Source: Phycisphaeraceae bacterium
GTDB lineage: Bacteria > Planctomycetota > Phycisphaerae > Phycisphaerales > Phycisphaeraceae
Assembly: GCA_020831765.1 (NCBI GenBank)
Contig: JAFIFY010000080.1
Coordinates: forward strand, 1-38,266
Reading direction: 5' to 3'
DNA length: 38,266 bases
A model generated the notes under the pieces. It saw nothing but the letters and a program-made list of their open reading frames with translations. It searched no databases and was not told where the DNA came from. The position numbers were made by a program, and so were the translations under genes. Positions 18,527 through 27,570 of this stretch are shown piece by piece. The stretch's first letter is position 1. The number at the start of each line of letters is the position of its first letter.

Positions 18527-18844
18527 ATGAACAGCTTCGCGGCACTCTCGGCGGCGGGAAGCGCTGCGGCAACCGGCGCAGCCGCCCAGGCCGTCATCGC
18601 ACAGGCCATCAAGGCCTCGGGCGTGATCGTCCATGTCGAGCCGCTGGAGTTTCAGGCCATCCTGGCGCTATGCGAAGAGCCCCTGGTCGTGCATGCCCAT
18701 GTCACCGTCTTCTTCCGCCGCAAACAGCATCAATACCTAACCAGCTTCCGCGGCCTTGCCTTCTATGCGCGATCGCCCGAGCCCATCGAGCTGCCTGAAC
18801 ATTGTCCACTGATCGAAGCGAAAGGAATCTGGATACCGGGTTGA
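18527..18844 (+). CDS. Small conserved protein of unknown function
   Basis: The protein has 105 aa. ATG 18527 follows AGGAG at a good distance. The first ~30 residues are Ala-rich and could form a helix or a weak membrane segment. The rest is mixed (VHVEPLEFQAILALCEEPL, then FFRRKQHQYLTSFRGLAFYA, then ELPEHCPLIEAKGIWIP) and looks like a small alpha/beta domain. I have a recollection of similar short proteins in planctomycetes but cannot name a family. It follows nrnA by 43 bases on the same strand, so it may belong to the same mRNA. Confidence 0.6.
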   Translation: MNSFAALSAAGSAAATGAAAQAVIAQAIKASGVIVHVEPLEFQAILALCEEPLVVHAHVTVFFRRKQHQYLTSFRGLAFYARSPEPIELPEHCPLIEAKGIWIPG

Positions 18845-18959
18845 CGGCGCGACCATCGCGTTGGGATGGCCCATGATCGGGTCAGTTCGAATCATCGCGC
18901 AGGTTCTGCTAGACTGTGCCATGCAGCGCGTCTTCCGCTACTCGGAGCGAACACAAATC

Positions 18960-19595
18960 ATGATTGAGTCGAATCCCTCGACACGGCCGTCCAGTTCTGG
19001 AATCGTGTTTTTCGCATTGCTCGCGGGTCTCCTGATCGTGTCGTTGGCCGCATGTGACCGCGAGGGTGATGAAACGATCCGGACTACGGAAGTGCCCAAA
19101 GGATCGGAGCCGATCGCGCCGGATGATGAAGTCCATGAACAGCGGACGCCCCCGATCGCCGCGCAACCGTCGGCCGATGAACCGCGTTGGACCGTTCCCG
19201 AGACCTGGACCCGTGATGAAGCGCCGCGCGAGGCGCGTTACACGACCTTCATGGCCGAGGACGAAGATGGGCCGGTCGAGGTGGCGGTGACACGCTTTCC
19301 CGGTGATGTCGGCGGCATGCTGGCCAATGTCAATCGATGGCGCGGGCAGGTCGGCCGGTCTCCGGTGACACAACAGCAGGTCACCGAATTGGTTGAATTG
19401 TTCGACCTCGATGGGTTTGAGGGCTACCAGTTGCACATCGAGGGTGTTGACCGCGATATCGTGGTCTCGGCGGTGTTCGAGCCGGCGGCCAACCGAACCT
19501 GGTTCGTCCGCGTTCTGGCCCAGCCCGCGGTCGCGCATCGCGTGGCCCCGCAGGTGTTCGAATTCGCTCAATCGTTCCAGCGTCCCGGTTATTGA
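18960..19595 (+). CDS. Lipoprotein upstream of cytochrome c assembly fusion
   Basis: The protein has 211 aa from ATG 18960. Residues 15-31 are hydrophobic and end in the lipobox SLAAC (Cys32). An acidic Pro-rich linker follows, then a domain from about residue 85 (WTVPETWTRDEAPREARYTTF, RFPGDVGGMLANVNRWRGQVG, FDLDGFEGYQLHIEG), which I recognise only as a recurring planctomycete lipoprotein pattern. An in-frame ATG at 18921 sits six bases after a TAGACT and would be a leaderless start, adding 13 residues. It lies 50 bases before the ResB-CcsA gene and may help haem protein assembly at the membrane, which is only inferred from position. Confidence 0.75.
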   Translation: MIESNPSTRPSSSGIVFFALLAGLLIVSLAACDREGDETIRTTEVPKGSEPIAPDDEVHEQRTPPIAAQPSADEPRWTVPETWTRDEAPREARYTTFMAEDEDGPVEVAVTRFPGDVGGMLANVNRWRGQVGRSPVTQQQVTELVELFDLDGFEGYQLHIEGVDRDIVVSAVFEPAANRTWFVRVLAQPAVAHRVAPQVFEFAQSFQRPGY

Positions 19596-19645
19596 AGGGG
19601 GCGCTGAATCCCGCCGTTCACCGGATCGTTCGAGAAGGTGTGTAC

Positions 19646-22600
19646 ATGGCTCGCAAGCTTCTGGCCCCGCTGGCATCGCTGCATCTGACAATCGGATTGA
19701 TGGCCCTGGCAATGGTCCTGATCTTCATCGGGACGCTGGCGCAGGTGCAATTGGGCATCTGGGAGACCGTGGACACGTATTTCCGCAGTCCGATGGTGTG
19801 GATCGATCCGCGGATTTTTGTTCCCCCTCAGCTCCTGACCGCATCCATCTCGATTCCATTTCCCGGTGGCATGACCATCGGGGGGTTGTTGCTGATCAAC
19901 CTGCTGGCAGCGCATGCGATGCGCTTCAAGCTCTCATCCCGTCGAATCGGTGTGCTGATTCTTCATGCCGGGCTGATCGTCCTGCTCGCCGGCGAGTTCG
20001 TCACCGCCCTCAAGGCCGAAGAGGGCATGATGACCATCGATGTCGGTTCCAGTTCGCGCTATGTCGAGGACATCCGAACGGTTGAATTGGCCGTGATCGA
20101 CCCCTCGGACCCTGAGGTTGACCAACTCGTGCTCGTTCCCGAGGCCCGGATCAAGCGGGCGCTCAAGAGTGGCGAATTGATCACCGATGAAGCGCTGCCC
20201 TTTGATATCCGCATCGATCACTGGATTTCCAACAGCCGCCTGCTTCGGGCCGACGGCGCGACCCCGGCGGACCGGGGGCTGGGACGCGAAGCCGTGCCCG
20301 AAACCCTGGCGCCGGTGCGCGGTGTGGACGGCGCACAGACCGATGCCCCCTCGGCCTACGTCACGCTCCTGCGCGATGGCGAGCCGCTGGGCACCTGGTT
20401 GCTCTATGTCAATCTGATCCGTGCCCAGGAGGTCAAGGTCGATATCGGCGACGACCAGACCCGGCAATACGGCATCGCCCTGCGGTACCAGAGGAAGTAC
20501 AAGCCCTACACCATTCACCTGCTCGAGTTCCGCCACGAGCAGTTCGTCGGCACGCGGATTCCCCGCAACTTCGCCAGCCGCGTGCGGATCGAAGACCCCA
20601 AGCGCGGCGTGGATCGCGAGGTGATGATTTCGATGAACAACCCGCTCCGCTATGCCGGGGCGACCTTCTACCAGGCATCGTACAAGCCCGATGACTCCGG
20701 CTCCGTGCTTCAGGTCGTCCGCAATCCGGGTGCGATCCTGCCGTACATTGCCTGCATTCTGGTCGGCGGCGGCATGATCTATCACTTTGTCCTTGGCCTG
20801 ACCACCTTCCTTCAACGCCGCACCAGGCAACACCTGCCGACTCGTCCCCGAACCACCGATGAGCAGGGGCCCACCGTGGCATCGATCGCGCTGCCGTGGG
20901 CCGCGGCGCTATTGGGCATCGCCCTGGCGCTCCATGCCCTGTATCGCCCAGCGCCACAGAACGAATACGACATCGAAACCTTCTCCCGACTACCGGTATC
21001 AGCCGGTGGGCGCGTCAAGCCGATGGACAGCGTGGCGAGGCATGTGTTGCTGGCGACCGGCGGAAGGCAGACGGTGCGCATCGAGGAGCCGTCCGCTGAA
21101 CCTGGACAACCGCCCGTCAGCCGGACCGTCCCGGCCATCGAGTTTCTGCTGGACCTGATGGCCCGGCCCGAAGTCATCCGCGACTATCCGCTGGTGCGCG
21201 TCGATCATCCGGATGTGCTGGCGCTGATGGATTTGAAGCCGGAGGAGCTTGGCCGGTTGAGCCTGGCGACGATCGAGCCGCACTGGCGGGAGATATCCCA
21301 GCAGGCCACGGCGGCGCTGGATGTTCCCTCGCGACGCCGCGATTCGTTTCAACGGAGCGTGGTGAGCCTGTTCGCCCGGGTCAACATGGTGCTGGAGCAC
21401 TCGCAGATGCTTGCGCCCTTCGTTGTGCCGCCGATGCATGACGATGATGAATGGCAGATGATACGCGATGCGGCCATCGGCGGAATGCTGCCGGACGGTC
21501 ATCCATCGCTCGAAGGACAGACGCGCAGACCATCGCACCCGGCCGTGGGCTACTACAACGCCATGATGACGGCCTACATCGACCGGAAGCCCGAGGCCTT
21601 CAATGAGGCGGTCGCATCGTATTATCAGTGGCTCAACGAGCATCTGCCGCGCCAGACGCGCCGAGCTCATCACGAGGTGCTTTTCAGCCGCGCTTCGCTT
21701 TTCACCGGTGCCATGGCGGTGTACGTGCTGGCGTTTCTGGCCGCCTTCGGATCAATGCTGCTTCGGCTCCGGGCCGAGCCTGAGGCCGGCGGACGCGACC
21801 GGGCCGCCGAGTGGCTGCGGCTGTCGGCTTTCGGCCTGATCATTGGCGCGGCGATCATCCACACCGCGGCGATCGCGCTGCGAATCTATCTCCAGGGCCG
21901 GCCGCCGGTCACCAATCTTTACTCCTCGGCGGTGTTCGTGGGCTGGGCTTCGGTGCTGCTGGGCCTGATGCTCGAACGCATCTACCCGATCGGCGTGGCG
22001 ATCGTCGGCGCGGCGTGCGTGGGCTTTACCACCCTCGTGGTGGCCCATCACCTGGGCAGTGACGGCGACACGATGCAGATGATGCAAGCGGTGCTTGACA
22101 GCAACTTCTGGCTGGCCACGCATGTCATCACCATCACCCTGGGATACTCGGCCACCTTCCTGGCCGGCGCCCTGGGGATGATCTACATCCTGACCGGGGT
22201 GTTCACGCCGTTTCTGACCCGTACGCGCGCCCAGACGCTGGGGCGGATGGTGTATGCCACCGTCTGCTTCGCCCTGCTGTTCAGCTTCGTGGGCACGGTG
22301 CTGGGCGGCATCTGGGCGGATCAATCGTGGGGCCGCTTCTGGGGCTGGGATCCGAAGGAGAACGGCGCTGCGCTGGTGGTGCTGCTCAATGCCATCATCC
22401 TCCACGCGCGCTGGGGCGGCATCGTTCGTCTGCGCGGCATCATGGTCCTGGCGGTGCTGGGCAACATCGTGACGGCCTGGAGCTGGTTTGGCACCAATAT
22501 GCTCGGCATCGGGCTTCACTCCTACGGCTTCATGGAATCGGGCCCGTTCTGGATGATGGCCTTTGTCATCAGCCAGCTTCTGATCATCAGCATCGGCCTG

Positions 22601-22678
22601 ATACCGACCGCCGGCTGGTGCAGCGAGCGGACATCGGAAGCTTCAGGGCAACAAAGCCCGGTTGCACTGAAACCCTGA
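19646..22678 (+). CDS. ccsBA: Cytochrome c assembly protein, ResB-CcsA (system II) fusion
   Basis: The 1010-aa protein exports haem and ligates it to CxxCH motifs outside the membrane (system II). ATG 19646 is chosen over TTG 19592, which overlaps the upstream stop, because AAGG lies about seven bases before it. The N-terminal ResB half starts with a membrane span (HLTIGLMALAMVLIFIGTLA) and an extracytoplasmic domain. The C-terminal CcsA half has the WWD haem-handling motif WGRFWGWDPKE at about residues 895-905, flanked by histidines at about 825 (LATHVITIT) and 957 (GLHSYGF). A periplasmic insert lies at about 430-690. It is followed by nrfHA, whose nine haems would need it. Confidence 0.93.
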   Translation: MARKLLAPLASLHLTIGLMALAMVLIFIGTLAQVQLGIWETVDTYFRSPMVWIDPRIFVPPQLLTASISIPFPGGMTIGGLLLINLLAAHAMRFKLSSRRIGVLILHAGLIVLLAGEFVTALKAEEGMMTIDVGSSSRYVEDIRTVELAVIDPSDPEVDQLVLVPEARIKRALKSGELITDEALPFDIRIDHWISNSRLLRADGATPADRGLGREAVPETLAPVRGVDGAQTDAPSAYVTLLRDGEPLGTWLLYVNLIRAQEVKVDIGDDQTRQYGIALRYQRKYKPYTIHLLEFRHEQFVGTRIPRNFASRVRIEDPKRGVDREVMISMNNPLRYAGATFYQASYKPDDSGSVLQVVRNPGAILPYIACILVGGGMIYHFVLGLTTFLQRRTRQHLPTRPRTTDEQGPTVASIALPWAAALLGIALALHALYRPAPQNEYDIETFSRLPVSAGGRVKPMDSVARHVLLATGGRQTVRIEEPSAEPGQPPVSRTVPAIEFLLDLMARPEVIRDYPLVRVDHPDVLALMDLKPEELGRLSLATIEPHWREISQQATAALDVPSRRRDSFQRSVVSLFARVNMVLEHSQMLAPFVVPPMHDDDEWQMIRDAAIGGMLPDGHPSLEGQTRRPSHPAVGYYNAMMTAYIDRKPEAFNEAVASYYQWLNEHLPRQTRRAHHEVLFSRASLFTGAMAVYVLAFLAAFGSMLLRLRAEPEAGGRDRAAEWLRLSAFGLIIGAAIIHTAAIALRIYLQGRPPVTNLYSSAVFVGWASVLLGLMLERIYPIGVAIVGAACVGFTTLVVAHHLGSDGDTMQMMQAVLDSNFWLATHVITITLGYSATFLAGALGMIYILTGVFTPFLTRTRAQTLGRMVYATVCFALLFSFVGTVLGGIWADQSWGRFWGWDPKENGAALVVLLNAIILHARWGGIVRLRGIMVLAVLGNIVTAWSWFGTNMLGIGLHSYGFMESGPFWMMAFVISQLLIISIGLIPTAGWCSERTSEASGQQSPVALKP

Positions 22679-22691
22679 GCGATTTTTTCGT

Positions 22692-22728
22692 GTTTACCAT
22701 TTGGATTCCGACGATATTTTTGTAAACT
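22692..22728 (+). promoter_or_regulatory. Candidate nrfHA promoter with overlapping dyad
   Basis: TTGGAT (22701-22706), a 16-base spacer, then TAAACT (22723-22728), in an AT-rich patch before nrfH. The arms GTTTAC (22692-22697) and GTAAAC (22722-22727) form an inverted repeat that spans the promoter and could be an operator. No FNR-type TTGAT-N4-ATCAA site is seen. If real, nrfHA can be expressed apart from ccsBA. Confidence 0.35.
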
Positions 22729-22775
22729 AGCCTCGTGGCGATCATTCGGTCGTACACCGGGTTCAGGGCTTGATC

Positions 22776-23345
22776 ATGCCGGAAGATCCGAAATCCTCGC
22801 AACCCGTTCCGCTGGAACAACCCCCGGAAACTTCTCCGGTTGGTTCATCATCGGCCGGGAGTTCCGAGGTATGGCGCAAGGGTTTGCTGGCCCAGATCGG
22901 TTTCCTGCCGCTTGCGCTGACGCTGCTGTTGGGCATGTTCGGCGGTGTCGGGCTCTTTACCTTCGGCTACGGTGAGGGCGCTTCCTACCTGACCGATAAT
23001 CCGGCCTCCTGCGCCAACTGCCATGTCATGCAGGACCATTACGACTCCTGGATCAACTCAAGCCATCGCCATGTGGCCGTGTGCAACGACTGCCATCTGC
23101 CGCATGATTTTCTGGGCAAGTGGATCACGAAGGCGGATAACGGCTTCTTTCATTCGCTGGCCTTCACCACCGGCCAGTTCCATGAGCCGATCCAGATCAA
23201 GCCCCGCAATCGCCGCGTGACCCAGAACGCATGCCTGAGTTGTCACGGAGACCTGGTGGACCATATGAAGCCGGCGGTGCGTGGTGGTGACATGCTCAGT
23301 TGCGTGCATTGCCACAGCGATGTCGGCCATCGTCATCGACCATAG
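22776..23345 (+). CDS. nrfH: Tetrahaem quinol dehydrogenase NrfH (NapC/NirT family)
   Basis: The 189-aa membrane-anchored cytochrome takes electrons from menaquinol and passes them to NrfA. ATG 22776 follows AGGG (22764-22767). A polar N-terminal tail of about 35 residues precedes the single anchor helix (about 41-63). Four haem motifs follow: CANCH (79-83), CNDCH (103-107), CLSCH (153-157) and CVHCH (176-180). Met85 in CANCHVM matches the Met that ligates haem 1 in known NrfH. The protein ends just after the fourth haem motif. nrfA starts 45 bases downstream. Confidence 0.95.
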   Translation: MPEDPKSSQPVPLEQPPETSPVGSSSAGSSEVWRKGLLAQIGFLPLALTLLLGMFGGVGLFTFGYGEGASYLTDNPASCANCHVMQDHYDSWINSSHRHVAVCNDCHLPHDFLGKWITKADNGFFHSLAFTTGQFHEPIQIKPRNRRVTQNACLSCHGDLVDHMKPAVRGGDMLSCVHCHSDVGHRHRP

Positions 23346-23390
23346 CCCCGCCCCCGGAAGCCAGCCAACGACCGACTGAAAGACCAAGTC

Positions 23391-25088
23391 ATGAGCGAAG
23401 AATCACCCAAAGCCAAACCCCAAGCCACATCCCCTGAAAGCGAACCCACCGCCGCCACGCCGCGGGCAGGCATGGGCGGACGCAAGCTGCTGGTGCTCGG
23501 CAGCCTGCTGGTGGTCACCTTGCTGGCCACGCTGATCGTGACCTATACGTTGGTTACCATGTTCGAACACCGGCAGGATGCCCGCTCGCCGTTCGCCATG
23601 GTGGTGCAACTGGATGAGACCAGCGTGAATCCCCGGCTGTGGGCGCTCAATTTTCCCCATCACTACGATGAATATCTGCTGACGGCCGGTGATCAGTTCC
23701 GGGGCGGTTCCGAATCGCTGCCGGAAAGCAAGCTCGACCAGATGCCCTGGCTCAAGCGGCTTTTCGCCGGCTACGCCTTTGCGCTGGATTACCGCGAGGC
23801 GCGGGGCCACGCCTACATGCTCCACGACCAGATGCTGACCGAGCGGGTTCATCAGCGCAAGCAGGCGGGGGCCTGCCTTCACTGCCACTCATCCACGACG
23901 GTTCTCTATCGCAAGGCCGGGCTCGAGGCCATGGGACTTCCGGCCGACGATGCGGCCCTGGCGCGCGAATTCAACATGGAAGCGGTGATCAAGGGCTTCG
24001 AGGTACTCAGCCAGGTGCCCTATCACGACGCCCTGGAGAAGCTCAAGCAGATGCCCGACGGCGTGGTCAATCGTGATGGCACGCACACCCCCCACGAGTT
24101 CACCCTGGCCGATCTTCCCGAGGGCCACGAGCATATCGGCGGAGCGCACCCGGTCAGTTGCATCGATTGCCATGATCCCAAGACCATGGAGCTTCGCATC
24201 ACCCGCCCGGGCTTCATGCTCGGCATCGCCGCGCTGGCTGAAAGTGATGACCCCCTGCCGCACATGCCCAGTGTCAATCGCTGGCGCCGGGGCGATCGCA
24301 AGGAGCCTTACGATCCCAATCGCCTGGCCACGCGCCAGGAGATGCGCTCGTTCGTCTGCGGCCACTGCCATGAGGAGTATTACTGCGCCGACCGGGCGAC
24401 CCTGGTCTTTCCATGGGGACACGGGCTCAAGGCCGAGGATCTGGAGCGTTACTGGGAAGAGAAGAAATTCCCCGATGGCACGCCTTTCTACGACTATAAG
24501 CATGCCGAGACCGGCGCCCCGCTGTTCAAAGCCCAGCATCCGGAGTTCGAGCTCTGGAGCCAGGGGATTCACGCCCGAAGCGGTGTGAGCTGCTCGGATT
24601 GCCACATGCCCTATGAGCGCCGCGGGGCCATGAAGCTGAGCAACCACAACGTGCGCAGCCCGATGGAGAACATCAACAACGCCTGCCAGACCTGCCACAA
24701 CGTCTCCGAGCAGGAATTGCGCGAGCGCGTAACGACGATCCAGGACCGTACGGTGCAGCTCAAGGAACGCGCGGCCCAGGCGATGGTCGAAATGCTCGAT
24801 GCCATCCTCGAAGCCCAGGCCGCGGGGGTGACCGATGAGCAGCTCGCCCAGGTTTTCGTCCTCCAGCGGCGGTCCATGTGGCGTTTGGATTACATCGTCA
24901 GCGAGAACTCCAAGGGCTTCCATGCTTCACAGGAAGCGGCCCGGATTCTCGGTGAATCGATCGATTACAGCCGCAAGGCACAATCGATGGCCCTGAGACT
25001 TCGCGCGCCGGACGCTCCGGAAATCGATGACCGCCGCCAGGCCGATCCCCCGCCAGGCGCCACCATCGGTGATCGTCCCGAAGAGTGA
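23391..25088 (+). CDS. nrfA: Ammonia-forming nitrite reductase NrfA, CxxCH active-site form
   Basis: The 565-aa pentahaem enzyme reduces nitrite to ammonium with six electrons outside the membrane. Residues 31-56 form an uncleaved-looking anchor or signal segment. Haem motifs are CLHCH (162-166), CIDCH (257-261), CGHCH (323-327), CSDCH (401-405) and CQTCH (432-436). Active-site residues match Arg138 (ARGHAY), Tyr in CGHCHEEYY, and His383 in the KAQH motif. The first motif, which binds the catalytic haem, is CxxCK in most NrfA; here the ligand is His166. The spacing from haem 1 to haem 2 is about 95 residues, more than the ~38 of E. coli NrfA as recalled, and the chain is longer than the usual ~450-480 aa. 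Confidence 0.93.
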   Translation: MSEESPKAKPQATSPESEPTAATPRAGMGGRKLLVLGSLLVVTLLATLIVTYTLVTMFEHRQDARSPFAMVVQLDETSVNPRLWALNFPHHYDEYLLTAGDQFRGGSESLPESKLDQMPWLKRLFAGYAFALDYREARGHAYMLHDQMLTERVHQRKQAGACLHCHSSTTVLYRKAGLEAMGLPADDAALAREFNMEAVIKGFEVLSQVPYHDALEKLKQMPDGVVNRDGTHTPHEFTLADLPEGHEHIGGAHPVSCIDCHDPKTMELRITRPGFMLGIAALAESDDPLPHMPSVNRWRRGDRKEPYDPNRLATRQEMRSFVCGHCHEEYYCADRATLVFPWGHGLKAEDLERYWEEKKFPDGTPFYDYKHAETGAPLFKAQHPEFELWSQGIHARSGVSCSDCHMPYERRGAMKLSNHNVRSPMENINNACQTCHNVSEQELRERVTTIQDRTVQLKERAAQAMVEMLDAILEAQAAGVTDEQLAQVFVLQRRSMWRLDYIVSENSKGFHASQEAARILGESIDYSRKAQSMALRLRAPDAPEIDDRRQADPPPGATIGDRPEE

Positions 25089-25139
25089 TCCGTCGGGGCG
25101 CTCTGAACCGAGGCGGCACCTGGGCACGGCATCCATCGC

Positions 25140-26027
25140 TCAAGCCCGCCCCCACCGGCCCCGCACACGGCCCAGCAGCCGGGCGATGGGATTCTTCAGG
25201 CCCAGGCTCAGCAGATAGACGGCCCCCGCGGCCAGCACCGTGGCCCCTTCCGGGCCGATGCGCGTGCCGTAAACCGCGATGCGCGGCCCCGTCGTCAGCA
25301 GGATGCACAGGAGACAGGCGATGACCATCATCGGCACCATGCGCGTGACGTGATGGCCCGCCGTGGCCGCCGGAAGCGTCAGCAGGGCCAGAACCAGGAT
25401 CAGGCCCACCACCTGCATCAGCGATACAACGACCATGGCGACCAGGATCAGAAGGATCAGATTCACCACGCCCACCCGGATGCCCTGAAGCTGAGCCTGC
25501 TGCTCATCGATGCAAACCGCCAGGATGCGCTTGTGCATGAGCAGCACGGTCAGAAGAATGACCAGGGCGATGACGATCATGAAGTTGATCTGCTGATCGG
25601 GCACATAAACGATGCTGCCGAACAGATAGCTCATGGCATCGGCGTAGTAGCCGTCGGTGTATTTGAGCAGCAGGATTCCGATCGACATGCCGATCGCCCA
25701 CAGGGCGCCGATGAGCGTGTCCAGGCGCTCGCGAGCCCGCTGGGCGATCAGGCAGATCAGGAGAGCGCCCAGCACCGCCGCGATCAGTGCCCCCCACAGC
25801 GCCCCCTGACGAACCATTTCTCGCGTCGCCCCTTCCCGGGATGCGGCCAGATAGATGCCCGCCCCGATGCCGCCGAACGCCATATGGGCGATCGAACCGC
25901 TCAGGAACACGATCCGCCGCGTGATGACATACGGCCCGATCATGCCGCAGCAGAAGCTGGCCAGAAGTCCGGCGAGCAACCCGTTGAGCAGGAACGGGTT
26001 GACCTCCATATCGTGGAAGAAACTCAT
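25140..26027 (-). CDS. ABC-3 family metal transporter permease (ZnuB/MntB-like)
   Basis: The protein has 295 aa from ATG 26027; GTG 26030 directly before it is possible. It has eight or so membrane spans. Family motifs are GMIGPYVITRRIVFLSGSIAHMAFGGIG near the N-terminus, with the conserved Ser-His-Ala-type segment, and LLTLPAATAGHH in the second half. This family imports Zn, Mn or Fe ions with a separate solute-binding lipoprotein, and the metal cannot be told from the sequence. It starts six bases after the ATPase gene ends, so the two form one unit. No binding-protein gene is in the window. Confidence 0.9.
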   Translation of the reverse strand: MSFFHDMEVNPFLLNGLLAGLLASFCCGMIGPYVITRRIVFLSGSIAHMAFGGIGAGIYLAASREGATREMVRQGALWGALIAAVLGALLICLIAQRARERLDTLIGALWAIGMSIGILLLKYTDGYYADAMSYLFGSIVYVPDQQINFMIVIALVILLTVLLMHKRILAVCIDEQQAQLQGIRVGVVNLILLILVAMVVVSLMQVVGLILVLALLTLPAATAGHHVTRMVPMMVIACLLCILLTTGPRIAVYGTRIGPEGATVLAAGAVYLLSLGLKNPIARLLGRVRGRWGRA

Positions 26028-26033
26028 CACCGG

Positions 26034-26864
26034 CTACGGTCCCTTTCCCGTCGCCGATTCGCCGATCTCCGCGGGCCGGCAGCCTTCATGACACCCCGGA
26101 TCGGTCAATGGGCAGTCGCTGTCGTGACGGATGCCGCGCATCGGCTGGTGGTACATCGTCGAGATGACATCGGCGCCGATCTCTTCAGCGCGATGGACCA
26201 CCGCGCGGCGGTTGAGGCAGGCCACACGCTTGAGGTGGGTCGAGACGAACGCCACATCGTGACTGACCATGACGATCGTCAGCTCGCGGTTCAGTTCGTG
26301 CAGCAGATCGACCAGGCTTTCTTCCATGTGGGCATCGATCCCCGCCGTGGGCTCATCCAGGAGCAGCAGCTTCGGATCGGCCGCCAGGGCGCGGGCGATC
26401 AGCACACGCTGCCGTTGTCCTCCCGAGAGCGAAGCCAGGGGCCGTGACGCCAACTCGGCGGCCCGCACGCGCTCCAGGGCATCAAGCGCCGCGGCGCGAT
26501 GCGCTGAGCCATACCATGCACCCCATGCCGATAACCCCAGCCGGCCCATCAGCACGATATCCAGCACACTGGCCGGAACCGATGTATCGATCTGGGCGTG
26601 CTGAGGCACATAGCCGACGCGCCGACGGGCTCTGGTCGGCGAAAGACCGAGCACCGAAACCCGGCCGCGCTGTGGACGCAAGAGGCCGAGGCAGAGCTTG
26701 AGGAGGGTGGTCTTGCCTCCACCGTTGGGGCCGATGATACCCAGAAAATCCCGATCCTCGACAGAAAACGTGACCGCTTCGAGCACCGGCACCGACATGG
26801 GACTGGGGCCGTAGCCGAACCAGACATCATCGAGGGCAATCGCGGGGGGAGGGCTGGAGTTCAT
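26034..26864 (-). CDS. ABC transporter ATPase for metal uptake, with Cys/His tail
   Basis: The 276-aa protein energises the adjacent permease. Walker A is GPNGGGKTT (45-53), the Q-loop is GYVPQH, the signature is LSGGQ (146-150), Walker B is LLLLDEP (Asp170, Glu171 catalytic) and the switch His is 202. After the ATPase core, about residues 240-262 add HDSDCPLTDPGCHEGC with Cys251, Cys258, Cys262 and nearby His residues, which could bind metal. This tail may sense the metal on the cytoplasmic side, which is an inference. The similarity to ZnuC/MntA-type ATPases is clear, but the substrate is not. Confidence 0.9.
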   Translation of the reverse strand: MNSSPPPAIALDDVWFGYGPSPMSVPVLEAVTFSVEDRDFLGIIGPNGGGKTTLLKLCLGLLRPQRGRVSVLGLSPTRARRRVGYVPQHAQIDTSVPASVLDIVLMGRLGLSAWGAWYGSAHRAAALDALERVRAAELASRPLASLSGGQRQRVLIARALAADPKLLLLDEPTAGIDAHMEESLVDLLHELNRELTIVMVSHDVAFVSTHLKRVACLNRRAVVHRAEEIGADVISTMYHQPMRGIRHDSDCPLTDPGCHEGCRPAEIGESATGKGP

Positions 26865-26988
26865 GGCTTGATCGCGGGCATCGCGCTGAAATCACCGGGC
26901 CATGGCGACACCCGGGCGCTGTACCGTACCGGTCGAACGGAACCTTTCCTGATGCCAACGCTCCTGGCGCAACACGATGGGCGGAAGG

Positions 26989-27540
26989 TCAGGCCAACGG
27001 CCCGACGCCCGGGTCATCCGCCTCGCTCCGGTCGCCCTGGGTTTCAATGTCTTCGATGTAAGCCATGGTGCGATCGAGCTCGCGCTTGAGATGGCGGATG
27101 CGCAGCAGGCTCTTGACGCGGGTGATCAATTCCAGCCGATTCACCGGCTTGGTCAGGAAATCGTCGGTGCCCGATTCGACCCCGCGCTCGATATCGCCCA
27201 GTTCGTTGAGCGCGGTGACCATGATGATGGGGATCGACCGGGTCGCCGGGTCTTCCTTGAGCTTGCGGCACACTTCAAAGCCGCTCATTTTGGGCATCAT
27301 GATGTCCAGCAGGATCATGTCCGGCGTGGGGATTTCCGGATTCTCGATGTACTTGATGGCTTCGATGCCGTCGGCGGCCGGCACGGTCCGGCAGCCCAGT
27401 GGCTCGAGGTAGGCCTGCAACAGTTCAACATTCTGCTCATTGTCATCCACGATCAGAATGGTGGACCTGGCGATCTGATCCTCCAGCTTCGTATCGCTCC
27501 TGGTCTGGCTGGAAGATTGGGAAAGGGCATGTTCAGGCAT
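26989..27540 (-). CDS. Single-domain response regulator with C-terminal coiled coil
   Basis: The protein has 183 aa. The receiver domain runs from about residue 27 to 145 with all key residues: Asp32-Asp33 acidic pair, phosphoacceptor Asp79 (LLDIMMP), Thr109 switch and Lys131 in TKP. A charged helix at about 140-170 is likely a coiled coil. There is no DNA-binding or enzymatic output. The N-terminal ~25 residues are polar. The receiver resembles those of PleD-type regulators. It sits 30 bases after the DUF2064 gene and 124 bases before the metal ATPase on the same strand. No kinase gene is close by. Confidence 0.9.
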   Translation of the reverse strand: MPEHALSQSSSQTRSDTKLEDQIARSTILIVDDNEQNVELLQAYLEPLGCRTVPAADGIEAIKYIENPEIPTPDMILLDIMMPKMSGFEVCRKLKEDPATRSIPIIMVTALNELGDIERGVESGTDDFLTKPVNRLELITRVKSLLRIRHLKRELDRTMAYIEDIETQGDRSEADDPGVGPLA

Positions 27541-27570
27541 GTTGCTTCTCTTTTTGATCCGGTCAATGCT

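Noticed and set aside
18845-18920. Possible tRNA because of GTTCGAATC near 18885
   Set aside because: No acceptor stem, D-arm or anticodon arm can be fitted around it; the sequence is better explained as a -35 region.
22679-22775. FNR/NnrR-type site before nrfHA
   Set aside because: No TTGAT-N4-ATCAA-like pair; only the GTTTAC/GTAAAC dyad is present.
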